From: Natranaerobius thermophilus JW/NM-WN-LF
GTDB lineage: Bacteria; Bacillota; Natranaerobiia; Natranaerobiales; Natranaerobiaceae
DNA: 64,000 nucleotides
NCBI RefSeq assembly: GCF_000020005.1
Contig: NC_010718.1
Coordinates: forward strand, 1,059,001 to 1,123,000
Direction of reading: 5' to 3'
Part shown: in pieces, positions 37,129-45,427 of the stretch
Position numbering within the stretch: the stretch's first letter is position 1
How the letters are laid out: the number at the start of each line of letters is the position of its first letter
Position numbers and translations under genes: made by a program
The notes under the pieces: generated by a model
The model's input: only the letters and a program-made list of their open reading frames with translations
Databases searched by the model: none
What the model was told of the DNA's origin: nothing

Positions 37129-38220
37129 ATGACCATTCTTATTGAAAGACACTCGGATTCCGAATTGACCGTTAAATTCGATTATACTAAAGAGAGGGTT
37201 GAATTGTTAAATTAGTTTCCAGGAAGAAGATATGATCGCAATAGTAGATGTTGGTTTGTACCCAATACATCAAAAGCAATAAAAACGCTTAAACAATTAT
37301 TTGTAAAAGAGAAAATTATAGATGCTATCGAAGCTACAGACCAGCTTGACCTAAACCAAAAGAAGATAATGCGAGAATTTGAAAAAACCTTGAAATTAAA
37401 AGGTTATACTGAAAAAACTATAAAAGCTTATATAGGTCACATAAAACGTTTCTTGAAAGTGGGATTAAATATAAATAATAAAGAAGATATCCAATCTCAT
37501 ATAATTTTTCTTCTCGAAAATAATAATTCTCATTCCTATGTAAATCAAGCCATAAGTGCACTGAAGCTTTTAAATAATGAAATTACGAAAAAAGGTTATG
37601 TAGATGTTCATGGAATTAAAACTTGTGTGAATCAGCAAATAAAAGTTAATAGACCTAAAAAAGAAAGGAAATTACCAAATGTTTTGAGTCAGAAAGAAGT
37701 TTTAGAACTACTTACCGTAACAACTAATATTAAACACAAAGCTATTTTGTGCATAATTTATTCAAGTGGTCTCAGGGTTGGTGAAGCAGTCAGGTTAAAA
37801 CCAGAAGATTTAGATGGAGAGCAAAAAATAATTCATATAAAACAAGGAAAAGGAAGGAAGGACCGTTATACTATTTTATCGGATAATGCTCTAAAAATAT
37901 TAAGAAATTACTATAAAATTTATCAACCTAAGAAATGGCTTTTTCCTGGACAAAATGAAAATCTGCATTTGAGCGAAAGATCAGTTCAAAAGATATTTCA
38001 AAAAGCTAAGCAGAAAGCTAATATAAATAAAAAAGTATCAGTTCATTCTTTGAGACATTCGTTTGCGACTCATTTACTAGAAGCTGGAACTGATTTAAGG
38101 TATATTCAAAAACTGCTAGGTCATGAAAGTTCTAAAACTACTGAAATTTACACACATATTACGACTCAAAATATTTCAAGAATTGAAAGCCCACTAGACA
38201 AGTTAATGGAGGAAATATAG
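37129..38220 (+). CDS. Tyrosine recombinase of the cassette array, with in-frame TAG at codon 29
   Basis: From ATG 37129 (AGAGGAGA upstream) the frame is open to 38220 except for TAG at 37213-37215. The N-terminal extension carries FPGRRYDRNSRCWFVP, seen in IntI/Xer-like recombinases; from ATG 37369 a 283-residue core has all catalytic residues: Arg136 (SSGLRVGEA), Lys161 (GKGRKD), His226-x-x-Arg229, His252 and Tyr261. The end IESPLDKL resembles the SPLD tail of integron integrases, but the IntI-specific insert before the HxxR box is absent. It lies directly before the repeat array and is its obvious recombinase candidate. Confidence 0.85.
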
Positions 38221-38380
38221 TAAGACAAAACTTTAAGCTCAATATATAAAAAGCTAAAAAAGTTCAATTTGAAAAAGCTAAAAAGCCCAATAAATGTTTT
38301 TATTAACTATTAACTTTAGCACTATAATTGGTATTAACGAAATAAACATCGCAAACCCATTTAAATATGAAGTATTCGCG

Positions 38381-38421
38381 AACACTTCAATCAGCGCTTC
38401 GCTAATTACGAAGTTATGTGA
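38381..38421 (+). repeat. Short hairpin site next to the recombinase gene (attI-like candidate)
   Basis: AACACTTC (38381-38388) pairs with GAAGTTATG (38411 on) around an inner AGCGCTTCGCT hairpin. Its right end GTTATGTGA is the exact reverse complement of TCACATAAC at site A, as expected if it is the 5' junction of the first cassette. It lacks the long body of the other sites. Confidence 0.55.
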
Positions 38422-38457
38422 AATCGGGCAAAAAAATACTGCTATTAGTGGTAGCAG

Positions 38458-38853
38458 TTATAATTTAAAGCCATTATCTCTAGCAAGATTAATAATATAC
38501 TTCTTTATATGGGTGCAATACTCAAGAGCTTTATCAGCTTCTTCATTAGTCACAGTTGAGAACTGACCAGGATATCTTGCTTCAACAGCAAACTCATTCA
38601 AATATTCTGCAGCTTCCATAATATCATTAGGGATGTTTTTGTCTAATAACTCAAGAAGATAACTTAGATTATGAGATTTCTTAAAATCTATTTGGAGTAA
38701 TACCAACAATCCTTTGATATATTTTTCAGCAGATTGCTGACAGTGAAAACAAGTAATATGATTTATTTCTTTAAAAAGCATTTTAGCTGCTTGTAGGTCT
38801 TTCTCAGCAAATTCGAACCATTCCTTAGCTAGCGACTGTACGTCCTTGGTCAT
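38458..38853 (-). CDS. HEPN domain protein (toxin-type partner)
   Basis: The 131-residue all-helical protein has AKEWFEFAEKDLQAAKMLF, CFHCQQSAEKYIKGLL and EARYPGQF, the pattern of HEPN (PF05168-like) proteins paired with minimal nucleotidyltransferases. I start it at ATG 38853 because of AGGAGGG upstream. It overlaps the MNT gene by 29 bp and is read against the general array direction. The role as a toxin is inferred from the pair. Confidence 0.82.
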   Translation of the reverse strand: MTKDVQSLAKEWFEFAEKDLQAAKMLFKEINHITCFHCQQSAEKYIKGLLVLLQIDFKKSHNLSYLLELLDKNIPNDIMEAAEYLNEFAVEARYPGQFSTVTNEEADKALEYCTHIKKYIINLARDNGFKL

Positions 38854-39160
38854 AAAGTAATTTTCCCTCCTTTTTAACATGGTAGGCAATTGTACCCTTA
38901 ATCTTACATTCATTAGTAAATTCATTTGGAGTGTATATCAGAATATCAACGGGATAATAATTTTGACCACGTAATTGTTTTCTGAATTCTAAAGCACGAA
39001 ATCTTTTTGGTTTTGAAGTTTCAGTAACAACCAGAAAATCTATGTCACTATTTTCATTTGCTTCATTTTTAGCTTGAGAACCAAACAGGTATATTTTATC
39101 TGGATCATAGAAGGAAACTAATTTATTTAAAACAAAATCAATATATTCTTCAACCGACAT
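38825..39160 (-). CDS. MNT-type nucleotidyltransferase (antitoxin-type partner)
   Basis: The 111-residue protein has the pol-beta motif LFGSQAKNEANENSDIDFLVV (GS-x-DxD; about 26-46) and a third Asp in VDILIY. MNT proteins AMPylate or otherwise silence their HEPN partner. GGAGGTG precedes ATG 39160. With the HEPN gene it forms a complete two-gene cassette between the 38381 site and site A. Confidence 0.85.
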   Translation of the reverse strand: MSVEEYIDFVLNKLVSFYDPDKIYLFGSQAKNEANENSDIDFLVVTETSKPKRFRALEFRKQLRGQNYYPVDILIYTPNEFTNECKIKGTIAYHVKKEGKLLYDQGRTVAS

Positions 39161-39249
39161 TGTTACACCTCCAAACTTGTAGGTTATTATATTATTATTT
39201 CAATAACATTCTGTTAATATCCTTTAATACATTTAAGGTTTGCCCGACC

Positions 39250-39437
39250 TCACATAACACGATTGTTTGCGTTGCTCCTTGCAGTCGCACCCTCCGGGAC
39301 ATTGCCTTTTGTCACGACTTTTGCAGTTAGCGGTTGAGGTAGTATGGCAGCAAAAGTCGTGCCAAACCCCTTAGTATTTTGTTTGGGCTTGTTATGCCGG
39401 GGCCGGCAACGTCGCAAACAACGGGAACGTTATATGA
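39250..39437 (+). repeat. attC-like site A
   Basis: Left end TCACATAAC, core AACACGATTGTTTGCG, right arm CGCAAACAACGGGAAC and right end GTTATATGA. Inside, CACGACTTTTGC pairs perfectly with GCAAAAGTCGTG, and CCAAAC with GTTTGG. About 150 bp are identical to site B. Confidence 0.8.
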
Positions 39438-39511
39438 AATACCTCGCTAGTAATTTGGGATGTTATTCCAAAGCATTCAATGATATAATAGATTTGACAG
39501 GAGGTGTTGTT

Positions 39512-39757
39512 ATGCAATGGTCTGAAGTAAGAAAGCAATACCCTAATAAATTTGTTAAGTTTGAAGTGCTAGATTATCATACTGATGATAATAAAAGGGT
39601 TGTAGATGAAGTTTCAATAATTAAAGTGATTGAAGACTCAAAAGAAGCAATGCAAGAGTTTTCTAAATGTAAAGAAGGCCAATTTGTTTACAATACAAAA
39701 CATGAAAAGGTAATTATAGACGTAGTAAAACATATAGGAATTCGGAGGACTTCATAA
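39512..39757 (+). CDS. Small conserved partner of a retropepsin-like protease (copy 1)
   Basis: ATG 39512 follows CAGGAGGTG; a longer frame running back through site A to 39344 has no ribosome site. The 81-residue protein starts MQWSEVRKQYPNKFVKFEVL and looks like a small alpha/beta domain. I cannot name a family. Copy 2 at 45179 and a broken copy at 46080 share the WxEVRKxYPxxxVKxEIL start. It ends 2 bp before the protease gene. Confidence 0.75.
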   Translation: MQWSEVRKQYPNKFVKFEVLDYHTDDNKRVVDEVSIIKVIEDSKEAMQEFSKCKEGQFVYNTKHEKVIIDVVKHIGIRRTS

Positions 39758-39759
39758 CA

Positions 39760-40146
39760 ATGTATAATTTACGGTTTGAAAATGGGTTGTTATATGCTGA
39801 CGCTACGATCTATCATGAGAAAAAAGAAATTACAATACCTGATGTAATAATTGATACTGGTTCAAGTCACACAATAATCTTGACAGACTTTTTATATGAC
39901 TTGGATATTGGATTTGATGACTCTGATGAATTAGTTGTGATGTCTGGCATAGGAGGAGCAGAGTCCCCTGCAGTGAGAAAACAAATTAATAGTATTTCTA
40001 TAGGCGATATTTCCGTAGAAAATTTGAAGACAGATTTTGGAGTGATAGATCCAAAAGGTAGTATTAATGGGCTTGTAGGAATGGATTTTCTGATACTAGG
40101 AAAAGTAACTATTGATACATACAATATGACCCTAAATGTGAGATGA
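39760..40146 (+). CDS. Retropepsin-like aspartic protease (copy 1)
   Basis: The 128-residue protein has the active-site motif IIDTGSSHTIIL (about 29-40) and a GLVGMDFLI second half, the single-lobe clan AA pattern that works as a homodimer. There is no membrane segment, so it is cytosolic. Together with the 81-residue protein it fills one cassette. A function in regulated cleavage of the partner or a toxin-antitoxin role is inference only. Confidence 0.82.
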   Translation: MYNLRFENGLLYADATIYHEKKEITIPDVIIDTGSSHTIILTDFLYDLDIGFDDSDELVVMSGIGGAESPAVRKQINSISIGDISVENLKTDFGVIDPKGSINGLVGMDFLILGKVTIDTYNMTLNVR

Positions 40147-40158
40147 GGGTCTTTTTTT
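40128..40158 (+). terminator. Terminator overlapping the end of the protease gene
   Basis: GACCCT / AGGGTC stem around the stop codon followed by seven T. Confidence 0.65.
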
Positions 40159-40180
40159 ATAAGTTATAATGCTCGGTCCA

Positions 40181-40369
40181 TCAGCTAACACGATTGTTTG
40201 CGCTGCTCCCTTGCGGTCGCGCCCTTCGGGACATTGCCTTTTGTCACGACTTTTGCAGTTAGCGGTTGAGGTAGTATGGCAGCAAAAGTCGTGCCAAACC
40301 CCTTAGTATTTTGTTTGGGCTTGTTATGCCGGGGCCGGCAACGTCGCAAACAACGGGAACGTTAGCTGA
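40181..40369 (+). repeat. attC-like site B
   Basis: Left end TCAGCTAAC, right end GTTAGCTGA; body nearly identical to site A. Left end pairs with A right end at 7 of 9 bases. Confidence 0.8.
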
Positions 40370-40393
40370 CATTTTGCAAGTGCGTTGAAAAAG

Positions 40394-40423
40394 GAAAACA
40401 GTGGCTCAAGGGCCACTGTTTAA
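40394..40423 (-). terminator. Stem-loop terminator of the HigBA-like pair
   Basis: AAACAGTGGC / GCCACTGTTT stem; on the minus strand a TTTTCCTTTTTC tract follows. Confidence 0.6.
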
Positions 40424-40689
40424 TCAAATTTAATATGAAGATCTCTGTCGCAAGCTTTGGCTATTTTATATAAAAGCTCTATACTTGGATTGTAGCTTTC
40501 GTTTTCTAATCGGGAGATTGCAGATTGTTTTGTTCCTATTTTTTCAGCTAATTCTTTTTGACTTAAACCTTTTTCCTTGCGAAGCTTAATAACTTGTCGT
40601 TTGATATCATAAAGGACTTCTAAGTTATCATATTCTTTTTTAACATTAGGGTTGTTAAATAGTTTTTCTTTAACTTTCTTATGGTTCAT
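40420..40689 (-). CDS. HTH antitoxin (HigA/XRE-like)
   Basis: The 89-residue protein carries an XRE helix-turn-helix (LRKEKGLSQKELAEKIGTKQSAISRLENESYNPS, about 42-75). GAGGTGAT precedes ATG 40689. It is the second gene after a RelE/HigB-like toxin, the usual HigBA order. The antitoxin frame is intact. Confidence 0.85.
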   Translation of the reverse strand: MNHKKVKEKLFNNPNVKKEYDNLEVLYDIKRQVIKLRKEKGLSQKELAEKIGTKQSAISRLENESYNPSIELLYKIAKACDRDLHIKFD

Positions 40690-41031
40690 AATTATCACCT
40701 CTTTCAAGATACTTTTTTAACCTTTTTAAAGCCATATTCAAATCTTTTTTAGGGGTTTTGTTATCTTTCTTTTGAAAACCGTGGAGTAAAACAAAGGTAT
40801 TATTATAATCTTTGAAAAGTATTCGAAATATGTTAGAACTATGTTTGATCCTTAATTCCCAAAGTTCTGTATTTTTAATTTTACGAATATGTGGCATCCC
40901 TAGAGAAAGTCCAAATTCTTCAAGAAGATCAATTTCTCGTAATATTTGGCCTGTTCTTTAGCGTATTGTTTTAAGATAAAGTTTACAACAGGTGATTCAT
41001 TATATTCTTCAAAATATATTATTTCATACAT
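40679..41031 (-). pseudogene. RelE/HigB-like toxin, frameshifted
   Basis: From ATG 41031 (AGGTG upstream) the frame reads MYEIIYFEEYNESPVVNFIL... then leaves register near 40937. After one missing base it resumes as ILREIDLLEEFGLSLGMPHIRKIK and runs to 40679 with the RelE strands LWELRIKHSSNIFRILF and LLHGFQKK. One deleted A in an A-run explains it. An internal ATG at 40897 would give only the C-terminal part. Confidence 0.75.
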
Positions 41032-41111
41032 GACTTCACCTCACACCTGTTAGTAATAAAATTATATCACATATATGTTATATAAACAATAAATTAAAAG
41101 AAATGCAAAAC

Positions 41112-41120
41112 GTCAGATAA
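41112..41120 (+). repeat. Left end of site C, cut off by the IS110 insertion
   Basis: GTCAGATAA matches the left end of a site (compare TCAGATAAC at site J) and 8 of 9 bases of the B right-end complement. The rest of the site continues at 42724 on the other side of the element. Confidence 0.55.
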
Positions 41121-41261
41121 ACCAGCTAATATTTGTCAAGGTTTTATTAATAATTTATCAATATAAGAAAATAATCCATGCCAAATAAACCTACCCAGCA
41201 AGTAAGTTTTTTTAGTGTAATACTGCTCTTTCAAAATAGATTCAAATAGAGTAATATTGTA

Positions 41262-42470
41262 TCAAGAGGTCGAGAAAATGGTTCTACTCTTCAACATGCC
41301 ATAAATTATTCTTAATAGCTTGTTAGAAGCTGCAATAATTGCAACATTAGGCGCCTTACCCTCGGAAAGCTTTTTAGAATAGAACTCAAATATCACGGGG
41401 TTTACAGGCTTTCCTTTTCTCTTTCTAATACCTGCAACAGTAGCCTGATAAAGAGCTTTTCTAAGATGATTCGATCCTCTTTTAGATATCTTGTTTTTAG
41501 TAGCCTTAAACCTTCCTGACTGAAAAACGCTGGGATCTAGTCCTGAAAAAGCGACTAGTTGTTTAACAGTAGGGAAGTTAAGGACGTCACCGATTTCAGA
41601 AAGAATGGTGGCAGCTGTCACTTCTCCTACCCCTGGGATGGAGAGGAGGAGCTCAAATTGAGGTGAAAGCCTAGCAAGCTTAACCATTCGATCCCGCATA
41701 CGGGTCAAATTGTCTCTTAAGTTATTGAGGATAGAAATATAATCCTTGATAGCTTCTTCAAAAGGCCCTTGGGACAGGTTAACAGATAGGCTTTCTCTGG
41801 CAGCATTGTAAAGCATGTCCACCTTATCTTGGTACCACTTTTTAGGCATGTTAGCCAATTTCAAAGCTTTGATTATCTCTTCTCTAGAAGCTTCAAGTAC
41901 AGCATTTGGAGAAGGGAAATGATAAAGTACATTTAGAGAAGTTTTAGAACAAAAATCAGAAAAAATCCCATTATACATAGGAAAGACCATTTCAACAAAG
42001 TCTCTAAATTTAAGCTGCGTTTCGCTAAACACCTCACAAATACCATCATACTGTCTACACATAGTTCGTAGATTTCTAGCCTGATCATCCATCCTAAACT
42101 GTAATTGATCTCCTTTAAGATAATAAACATTGGCAATTCTAACGACATCAATAGCATCAGTTTTAACCTTTCTTACAGCTTTATTTTTTTGTAAGTGGGT
42201 TTCAATGGGATTCAATGATATAACTTTAAATCCATTAGTTTCAAAAAAACTGACAATAGGGGTGGAGTAGTTTCCGGTGGCCTCTAGAACAACTTTAGCT
42301 TTAGAACCAGTTTCTATTTCAGTAGACTTAAGGATCTCCAAAACTTCAGATAACTCCTTATGGGTGTGCTTAAAGGTGAAGGTTTTGTCTTTCAAATTAC
42401 CTTGAGAAAGAAACAGAGCAGCAGTACTATTTTCTTTTGAAACATCGATACTTAGTACAGGATCAGTCAT
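41262..42470 (-). CDS. IS110-family DEDD transposase/recombinase
   Basis: The 402-residue protein starts at ATG 42470 (AAAGGAGGAG upstream; the frame is open further upstream). It has the RuvC-like half with IDVSKENS, LEATGNY and KTDAIDVVRIA, and the C-terminal half with IPGVGEVTAATILSEIGD, AFSGLDPSVFQSG and the Ser region SKRGSNHLRKALY. It should act with a bridge RNA made from the element end. The protein looks complete. Confidence 0.92.
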   Translation of the reverse strand: MTDPVLSIDVSKENSTAALFLSQGNLKDKTFTFKHTHKELSEVLEILKSTEIETGSKAKVVLEATGNYSTPIVSFFETNGFKVISLNPIETHLQKNKAVRKVKTDAIDVVRIANVYYLKGDQLQFRMDDQARNLRTMCRQYDGICEVFSETQLKFRDFVEMVFPMYNGIFSDFCSKTSLNVLYHFPSPNAVLEASREEIIKALKLANMPKKWYQDKVDMLYNAARESLSVNLSQGPFEEAIKDYISILNNLRDNLTRMRDRMVKLARLSPQFELLLSIPGVGEVTAATILSEIGDVLNFPTVKQLVAFSGLDPSVFQSGRFKATKNKISKRGSNHLRKALYQATVAGIRKRKGKPVNPVIFEFYSKKLSEGKAPNVAIIAASNKLLRIIYGMLKSRTIFSTS

Positions 42471-42479
42471 AGAACTCCT

Positions 42480-42715
42480 CCTTTGTATTTGGGGGACCGA
42501 AGCTTTCCATCCTTCACAAGTTCGCTCGGTGATGCGGGTTAAAATACCCAACCAGCTTAATCGGGATATGGATGTAAGCTTAGGCTTGGACACTTTATTC
42601 GACGGGATCTAGTCCCAACACGATTGACGTCCTTCACCCCAGGGCTTTCTTAAGTATAGACTTTTTAGAAAAAATAAAAAAGGTTCATAGCCCAGACTAA
42701 GCTGGTTATGAACCA
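42480..42715 (-). ncRNA. Candidate bridge RNA region of the IS110 element
   Basis: The non-coding stretch upstream of the transposase starts with a hairpin (GGTTCATA 42682-42689 / TATGAACC 42707-42714) and then holds several short stems. At 42617-42626 it contains AACACGATTG, identical to the core of the site into which the element is inserted (42724-42733). That is what a target-guide segment of a bridge RNA would look like. RNA ends are not determined. Confidence 0.45.
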
Positions 42716-42723
42716 ATAATACG

Positions 42724-42888
42724 AACACGATTGTTTGCGCTGCACTTCCTGCGGTCGCTTGCCCTTTGGGACATGCCCTCTGTCACGGAGGTTGCAATAA
42801 GTGAGTAGAATTAATGGAGGGGCAACCTCCGCGCCAGGCCGACTGTTGTCGGCCCGGGCACGTTGCAAACAACGGGAACGTTATCTGA
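42724..42888 (+). repeat. attC-like site C (right part), second subfamily
   Basis: Starts AACACGATTGTTTGCG, ends GTTATCTGA. The inner stem is GGAGGTTGC / GCAACCTCC instead of the A/B type, and the second hairpin is GGCCGAC / GTCGGCC. Confidence 0.75.
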
Positions 42889-43009
42889 AACATTGGGCAA
42901 AGCGTCTGCCCGCGTCCTGCGGGCAGTTGGGAAGACCTATTTGATGTAATGGTAAAAGTCATGAATTGATTTAACTACTAGAAAGGAAGAAAAGCAAGAG
43001 TTAAATGGG

Positions 43010-43258
43010 GTGATATTGATTTTTTCTCCTGGCGCAGGGAGCATTGGTTTTGATTTTATATCTTTTGTGTTACTTGTGATTGGAATTTCTTTAATAATTA
43101 AACCTAGATTGTCATTGCAATTGATAAAAGATAAAATTAATACTTTTGGTTTTTTAAATGTTTCTACTGAAACGACTGAAGTTCAGGTTATTACCATAGT
43201 AATAACAGGAATTATATTAATTTTACTAGGATTTCTTTATTTAGTTTCTTTTAGATAA
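43010..43258 (+). CDS. Small membrane protein, two helices
   Basis: The 82-residue protein has hydrophobic segments at about 16-30 and 60-80 and no family I recognise. The start may be GTG 43010 or TTG 43016; the ribosome site is weak. It is the only gene in the C-D cassette. Confidence 0.55.
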   Translation: MILIFSPGAGSIGFDFISFVLLVIGISLIIKPRLSLQLIKDKINTFGFLNVSTETTEVQVITIVITGIILILLGFLYLVSFR

Positions 43259-43328
43259 AGAAGGTAACGAAGATATCCAAGAAATTTATCAGCCTCCGCC
43301 GTCCATGGCTTTGGCTGGACCTATAGCA

Positions 43329-43486
43329 TCATATAACACGATTGACATTGCCTTTGTCACGTCTTTTGCAACCAAGAAAGCAAAAACTATGGGGGAGCAA
43401 AAGCCGTGCCAAGCTTCTTTGTAGAAGGATTAGGGTTAACATCTGATGGAGCCGGCATCGTCGCAAACAACGGGAACGTTAGACGA
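43329..43486 (+). repeat. attC-like site D
   Basis: Left end TCATATAAC, right end GTTAGACGA. About 35 bp of the left arm are missing after AACACGATTG. The right end is the exact complement of the left end of site E. Confidence 0.75.
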
Positions 43487-43560
43487 AAGACTAGTCAGTT
43501 TAGAATGTGGGTATAATATGTGGTAAAATATAGTAAACACTTTTAAAAGGAAGTGAGAAT

Positions 43561-43851
43561 ATGGACAAAAAGAAAATACTTATAACCCTTCAAAATAATA
43601 AAGACAAACTACAAAAACTTGGGGTAAGGAATATAGGTTTATTTGGGTCTTTTGTTAAAGAGCATCAGAAAGACAACAGCGACCTTGATTTTGTAGTTGA
43701 GTTTAAAAAAGGACAGAAAAATTATGATAACTATATAGAACTCAAGTTCTTTTTAGAAGAATTATTTGATAAAGAAATTGATTTAGTTACATCCGAATCA
43801 ATAAAACCTGAATTAAAGGCAGAGATAATGGAGAGTGTTGAATATGCGTGA
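43561..43851 (+). CDS. mntA: MNT-type nucleotidyltransferase antitoxin
   Basis: The 96-residue protein has IGLFGSFVKEHQKDNSDLDFVVE (GS-x-DxD) at about 24-46 and a third acid in EIDLVT. AAGGAAGTGAG precedes ATG 43561. It overlaps hepT by 8 bp. MntA-type enzymes AMPylate HepT. Confidence 0.88.
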   Translation: MDKKKILITLQNNKDKLQKLGVRNIGLFGSFVKEHQKDNSDLDFVVEFKKGQKNYDNYIELKFFLEELFDKEIDLVTSESIKPELKAEIMESVEYA

Positions 43852-44176
43852 CTACAGAGTTTATTTACAAGATATATTGAAATGTATTGAAAAAATAGAA
43901 AGCTATGTGAACAACATAACTTACAAAGCTTTTAGTTCAAACAATATGGTTCAAGATGCTGTGATTCGTAATTTAGAGATTATTGGGGAAGCTTCTAAAA
44001 GAATTCCAGAAGAAGTTAAGGAAAATGCTTCTCATATTGAGTGGAGAAAGATAGCTGGAATTAGAGATGTGTTAATTCATGACTACGCGGAGGTAGATTT
44101 AGAAATAGTATGGGATGTTGTACAGAACAAGTTACCGATTTTAAAAGATGGAATTAAAGATTTATTGAATAATTAG
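43844..44176 (+). CDS. hepT: HepT-type HEPN ribonuclease toxin
   Basis: The 110-residue protein has the active motif GIRDVLIHDYAEVD (R-x4-HxY) and the family stretch NLEIIGEASKRIPEEV. I start it at ATG 43844, inside the end of mntA. HepT cleaves RNA and is blocked by MntA. Both fill the D-E cassette. Confidence 0.88.
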   Translation: MRDYRVYLQDILKCIEKIESYVNNITYKAFSSNNMVQDAVIRNLEIIGEASKRIPEEVKENASHIEWRKIAGIRDVLIHDYAEVDLEIVWDVVQNKLPILKDGIKDLLNN

Positions 44177-44180
44177 TCCA

Positions 44181-44367
44181 TCGTCTAACACGTTTGTTTG
44201 CGCTAGCTCCTTTCAGTCGCGCCCTACGGGACATTGCCTTTGTCACGTCTTTTGCAATTAATTGGGTTAGGGTTTAAGTAGCAAAAGTCGCGCCAAACCC
44301 CTTGGTATTTGTTTGGGTTTGCTATGGCGGGTCCGGCAACGTCGCAAACAACGGGAACATTATATGC
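44181..44367 (+). repeat. attC-like site E
   Basis: Left end TCGTCTAAC, right end ATTATATGC (first G of GTT replaced by A). Core AACACGTTTGTTTGCG. Confidence 0.75.
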
Positions 44368-44437
44368 AATGCCGTGATTGAGTTCTTCAATGTGTGGTAA
44401 AATATTGGTAGAACAAATTAGAAGGTGCATATTTATT

Positions 44438-44911
44438 ATGGATGATAAAACCTTGAGTTAAAAAAGATATTTCATCAATAGAGTTTGAATTAAACCAGAT
44501 TGAAAAACACCTAAACTCGTATGAAACTTTAATTAAGAAAGCAAAAAATGGAAAACCGGATTTAATTGAGATGACAGCACTAGCTTCTGTTCTACATTCA
44601 TTTTATAACGGAATAGAGAATTTGTTTGTAGCTGTTGCAAAAAACATTGATAAATATGTACCCAAAAGTTCCAATTGGCACAAAGAGTTACTTAAACAAA
44701 TGTTAAAAGAAAATGAAGTTAGAGGACCTTTGATTTCAGAAGACTTGAGAAATAAATTAATTGAATATTTAGCATTTAGACATTTTTATCGCATTCATAT
44801 TCTTTTTATCTTGATTAGGAAGAATTAGAAAGCTTAGTAGTGTCACTCAATGATACATGGGAACAAGTAAAAAAAGAAATGACGGAATTTATAAGTGAAC
44901 AAAATACATAA
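44438..44911 (+). pseudogene. HEPN-type toxin gene broken by two frameshifts
   Basis: ATG 44438 starts MDDKTLS then stops. The next frame reads KDISSIEFELNQIEKHL to LAFRHFYRIHILFI (the R-x4-6-H region), and a third frame ends EELESLVVSLNDTWEQVKKEM at 44911. Together they make a normal HepT-like helical protein of about 155 residues. No MNT partner is in this cassette. Confidence 0.65.
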
Positions 44912-44918
44912 TGGCACA

Positions 44919-45090
44919 GCATATAACACGATTGTTTACGCTGCACTCCCTGCTTTCGTTTGCCCTTTGGGACATGCCCTTCTGTTACGGAGGTTGCAGT
45001 TGATGAGTAGAATTAATGGAGGAGCAACCTCCGCACCAGGCCGACTGTGGTTGGCTCGGGCACGTCGCAAACAACGGGAGCGTTATCTGA
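44919..45090 (+). repeat. attC-like site F, second subfamily
   Basis: Left end GCATATAAC, right end GTTATCTGA; inner stem GGAGGTTGC / GCAACCTCC as in sites C and H. Confidence 0.75.
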
Positions 45091-45178
45091 AATGCTCAGT
45101 ATGGTTATTTAAGCATATAGGAATGAGCCACGATTGTTGATATAATATGGTCAAAAGATCACCAGGGGAGTGATAAGA

Positions 45179-45427
45179 ATGAAGTGGGATGAAGTAAGAA
45201 AGCTTTATCCAGGTCAATTTGTTAAGGTAGAAATTTTAGAGTCTGAAATAAGAGGAAATAAAAAATATGTTACTGATGTGGCTGTTATAAAACCTATTAG
45301 TGATAAAAAAGAGGCAACTCAAGAACTTATAAACTCAAAGGGAGACACTGTAGTTTATCATACTGACAATGAAGAAATTGTCTTGGAGATAAAGAATATT
45401 AAAGGATATAGAGGTATAGTTCAATGA
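45179..45427 (+). CDS. Small conserved partner of a retropepsin-like protease (copy 2)
   Basis: ATG 45179 follows AGGGGAGTG; a TATAAT box lies at 45141-45146, so the cassette has its own promoter. The 82-residue protein reads MKWDEVRKLYPGQFVKVEIL and then the alternating strand/helix pattern of copy 1. Its stop codon overlaps the next start (ATGA), so translation is coupled. Function unknown. Confidence 0.75.
   Translation: MKWDEVRKLYPGQFVKVEILESEIRGNKKYVTDVAVIKPISDKKEATQELINSKGDTVVYHTDNEEIVLEIKNIKGYRGIVQ

Larger units (their letters stand above)
41121..42723 (-). mobile_element. IS110-family element inserted in attC-like site C
   Basis: About 1.6 kb between the two halves of site C, with one DEDD transposase gene and a non-coding end of about 250 bp upstream of it. 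There are no obvious terminal inverted repeats and no clear duplication beyond AA, as usual in this family. Joining the flanks restores a normal site start, GTCAGATAAC-ACGATTG. Confidence 0.75.

Noticed and set aside
39344-39757. Long frame running through site A into the partner gene.
   Set aside because: The upstream part is the conserved DNA repeat, which has no ribosome site; the ATG at 39512 has a strong one.
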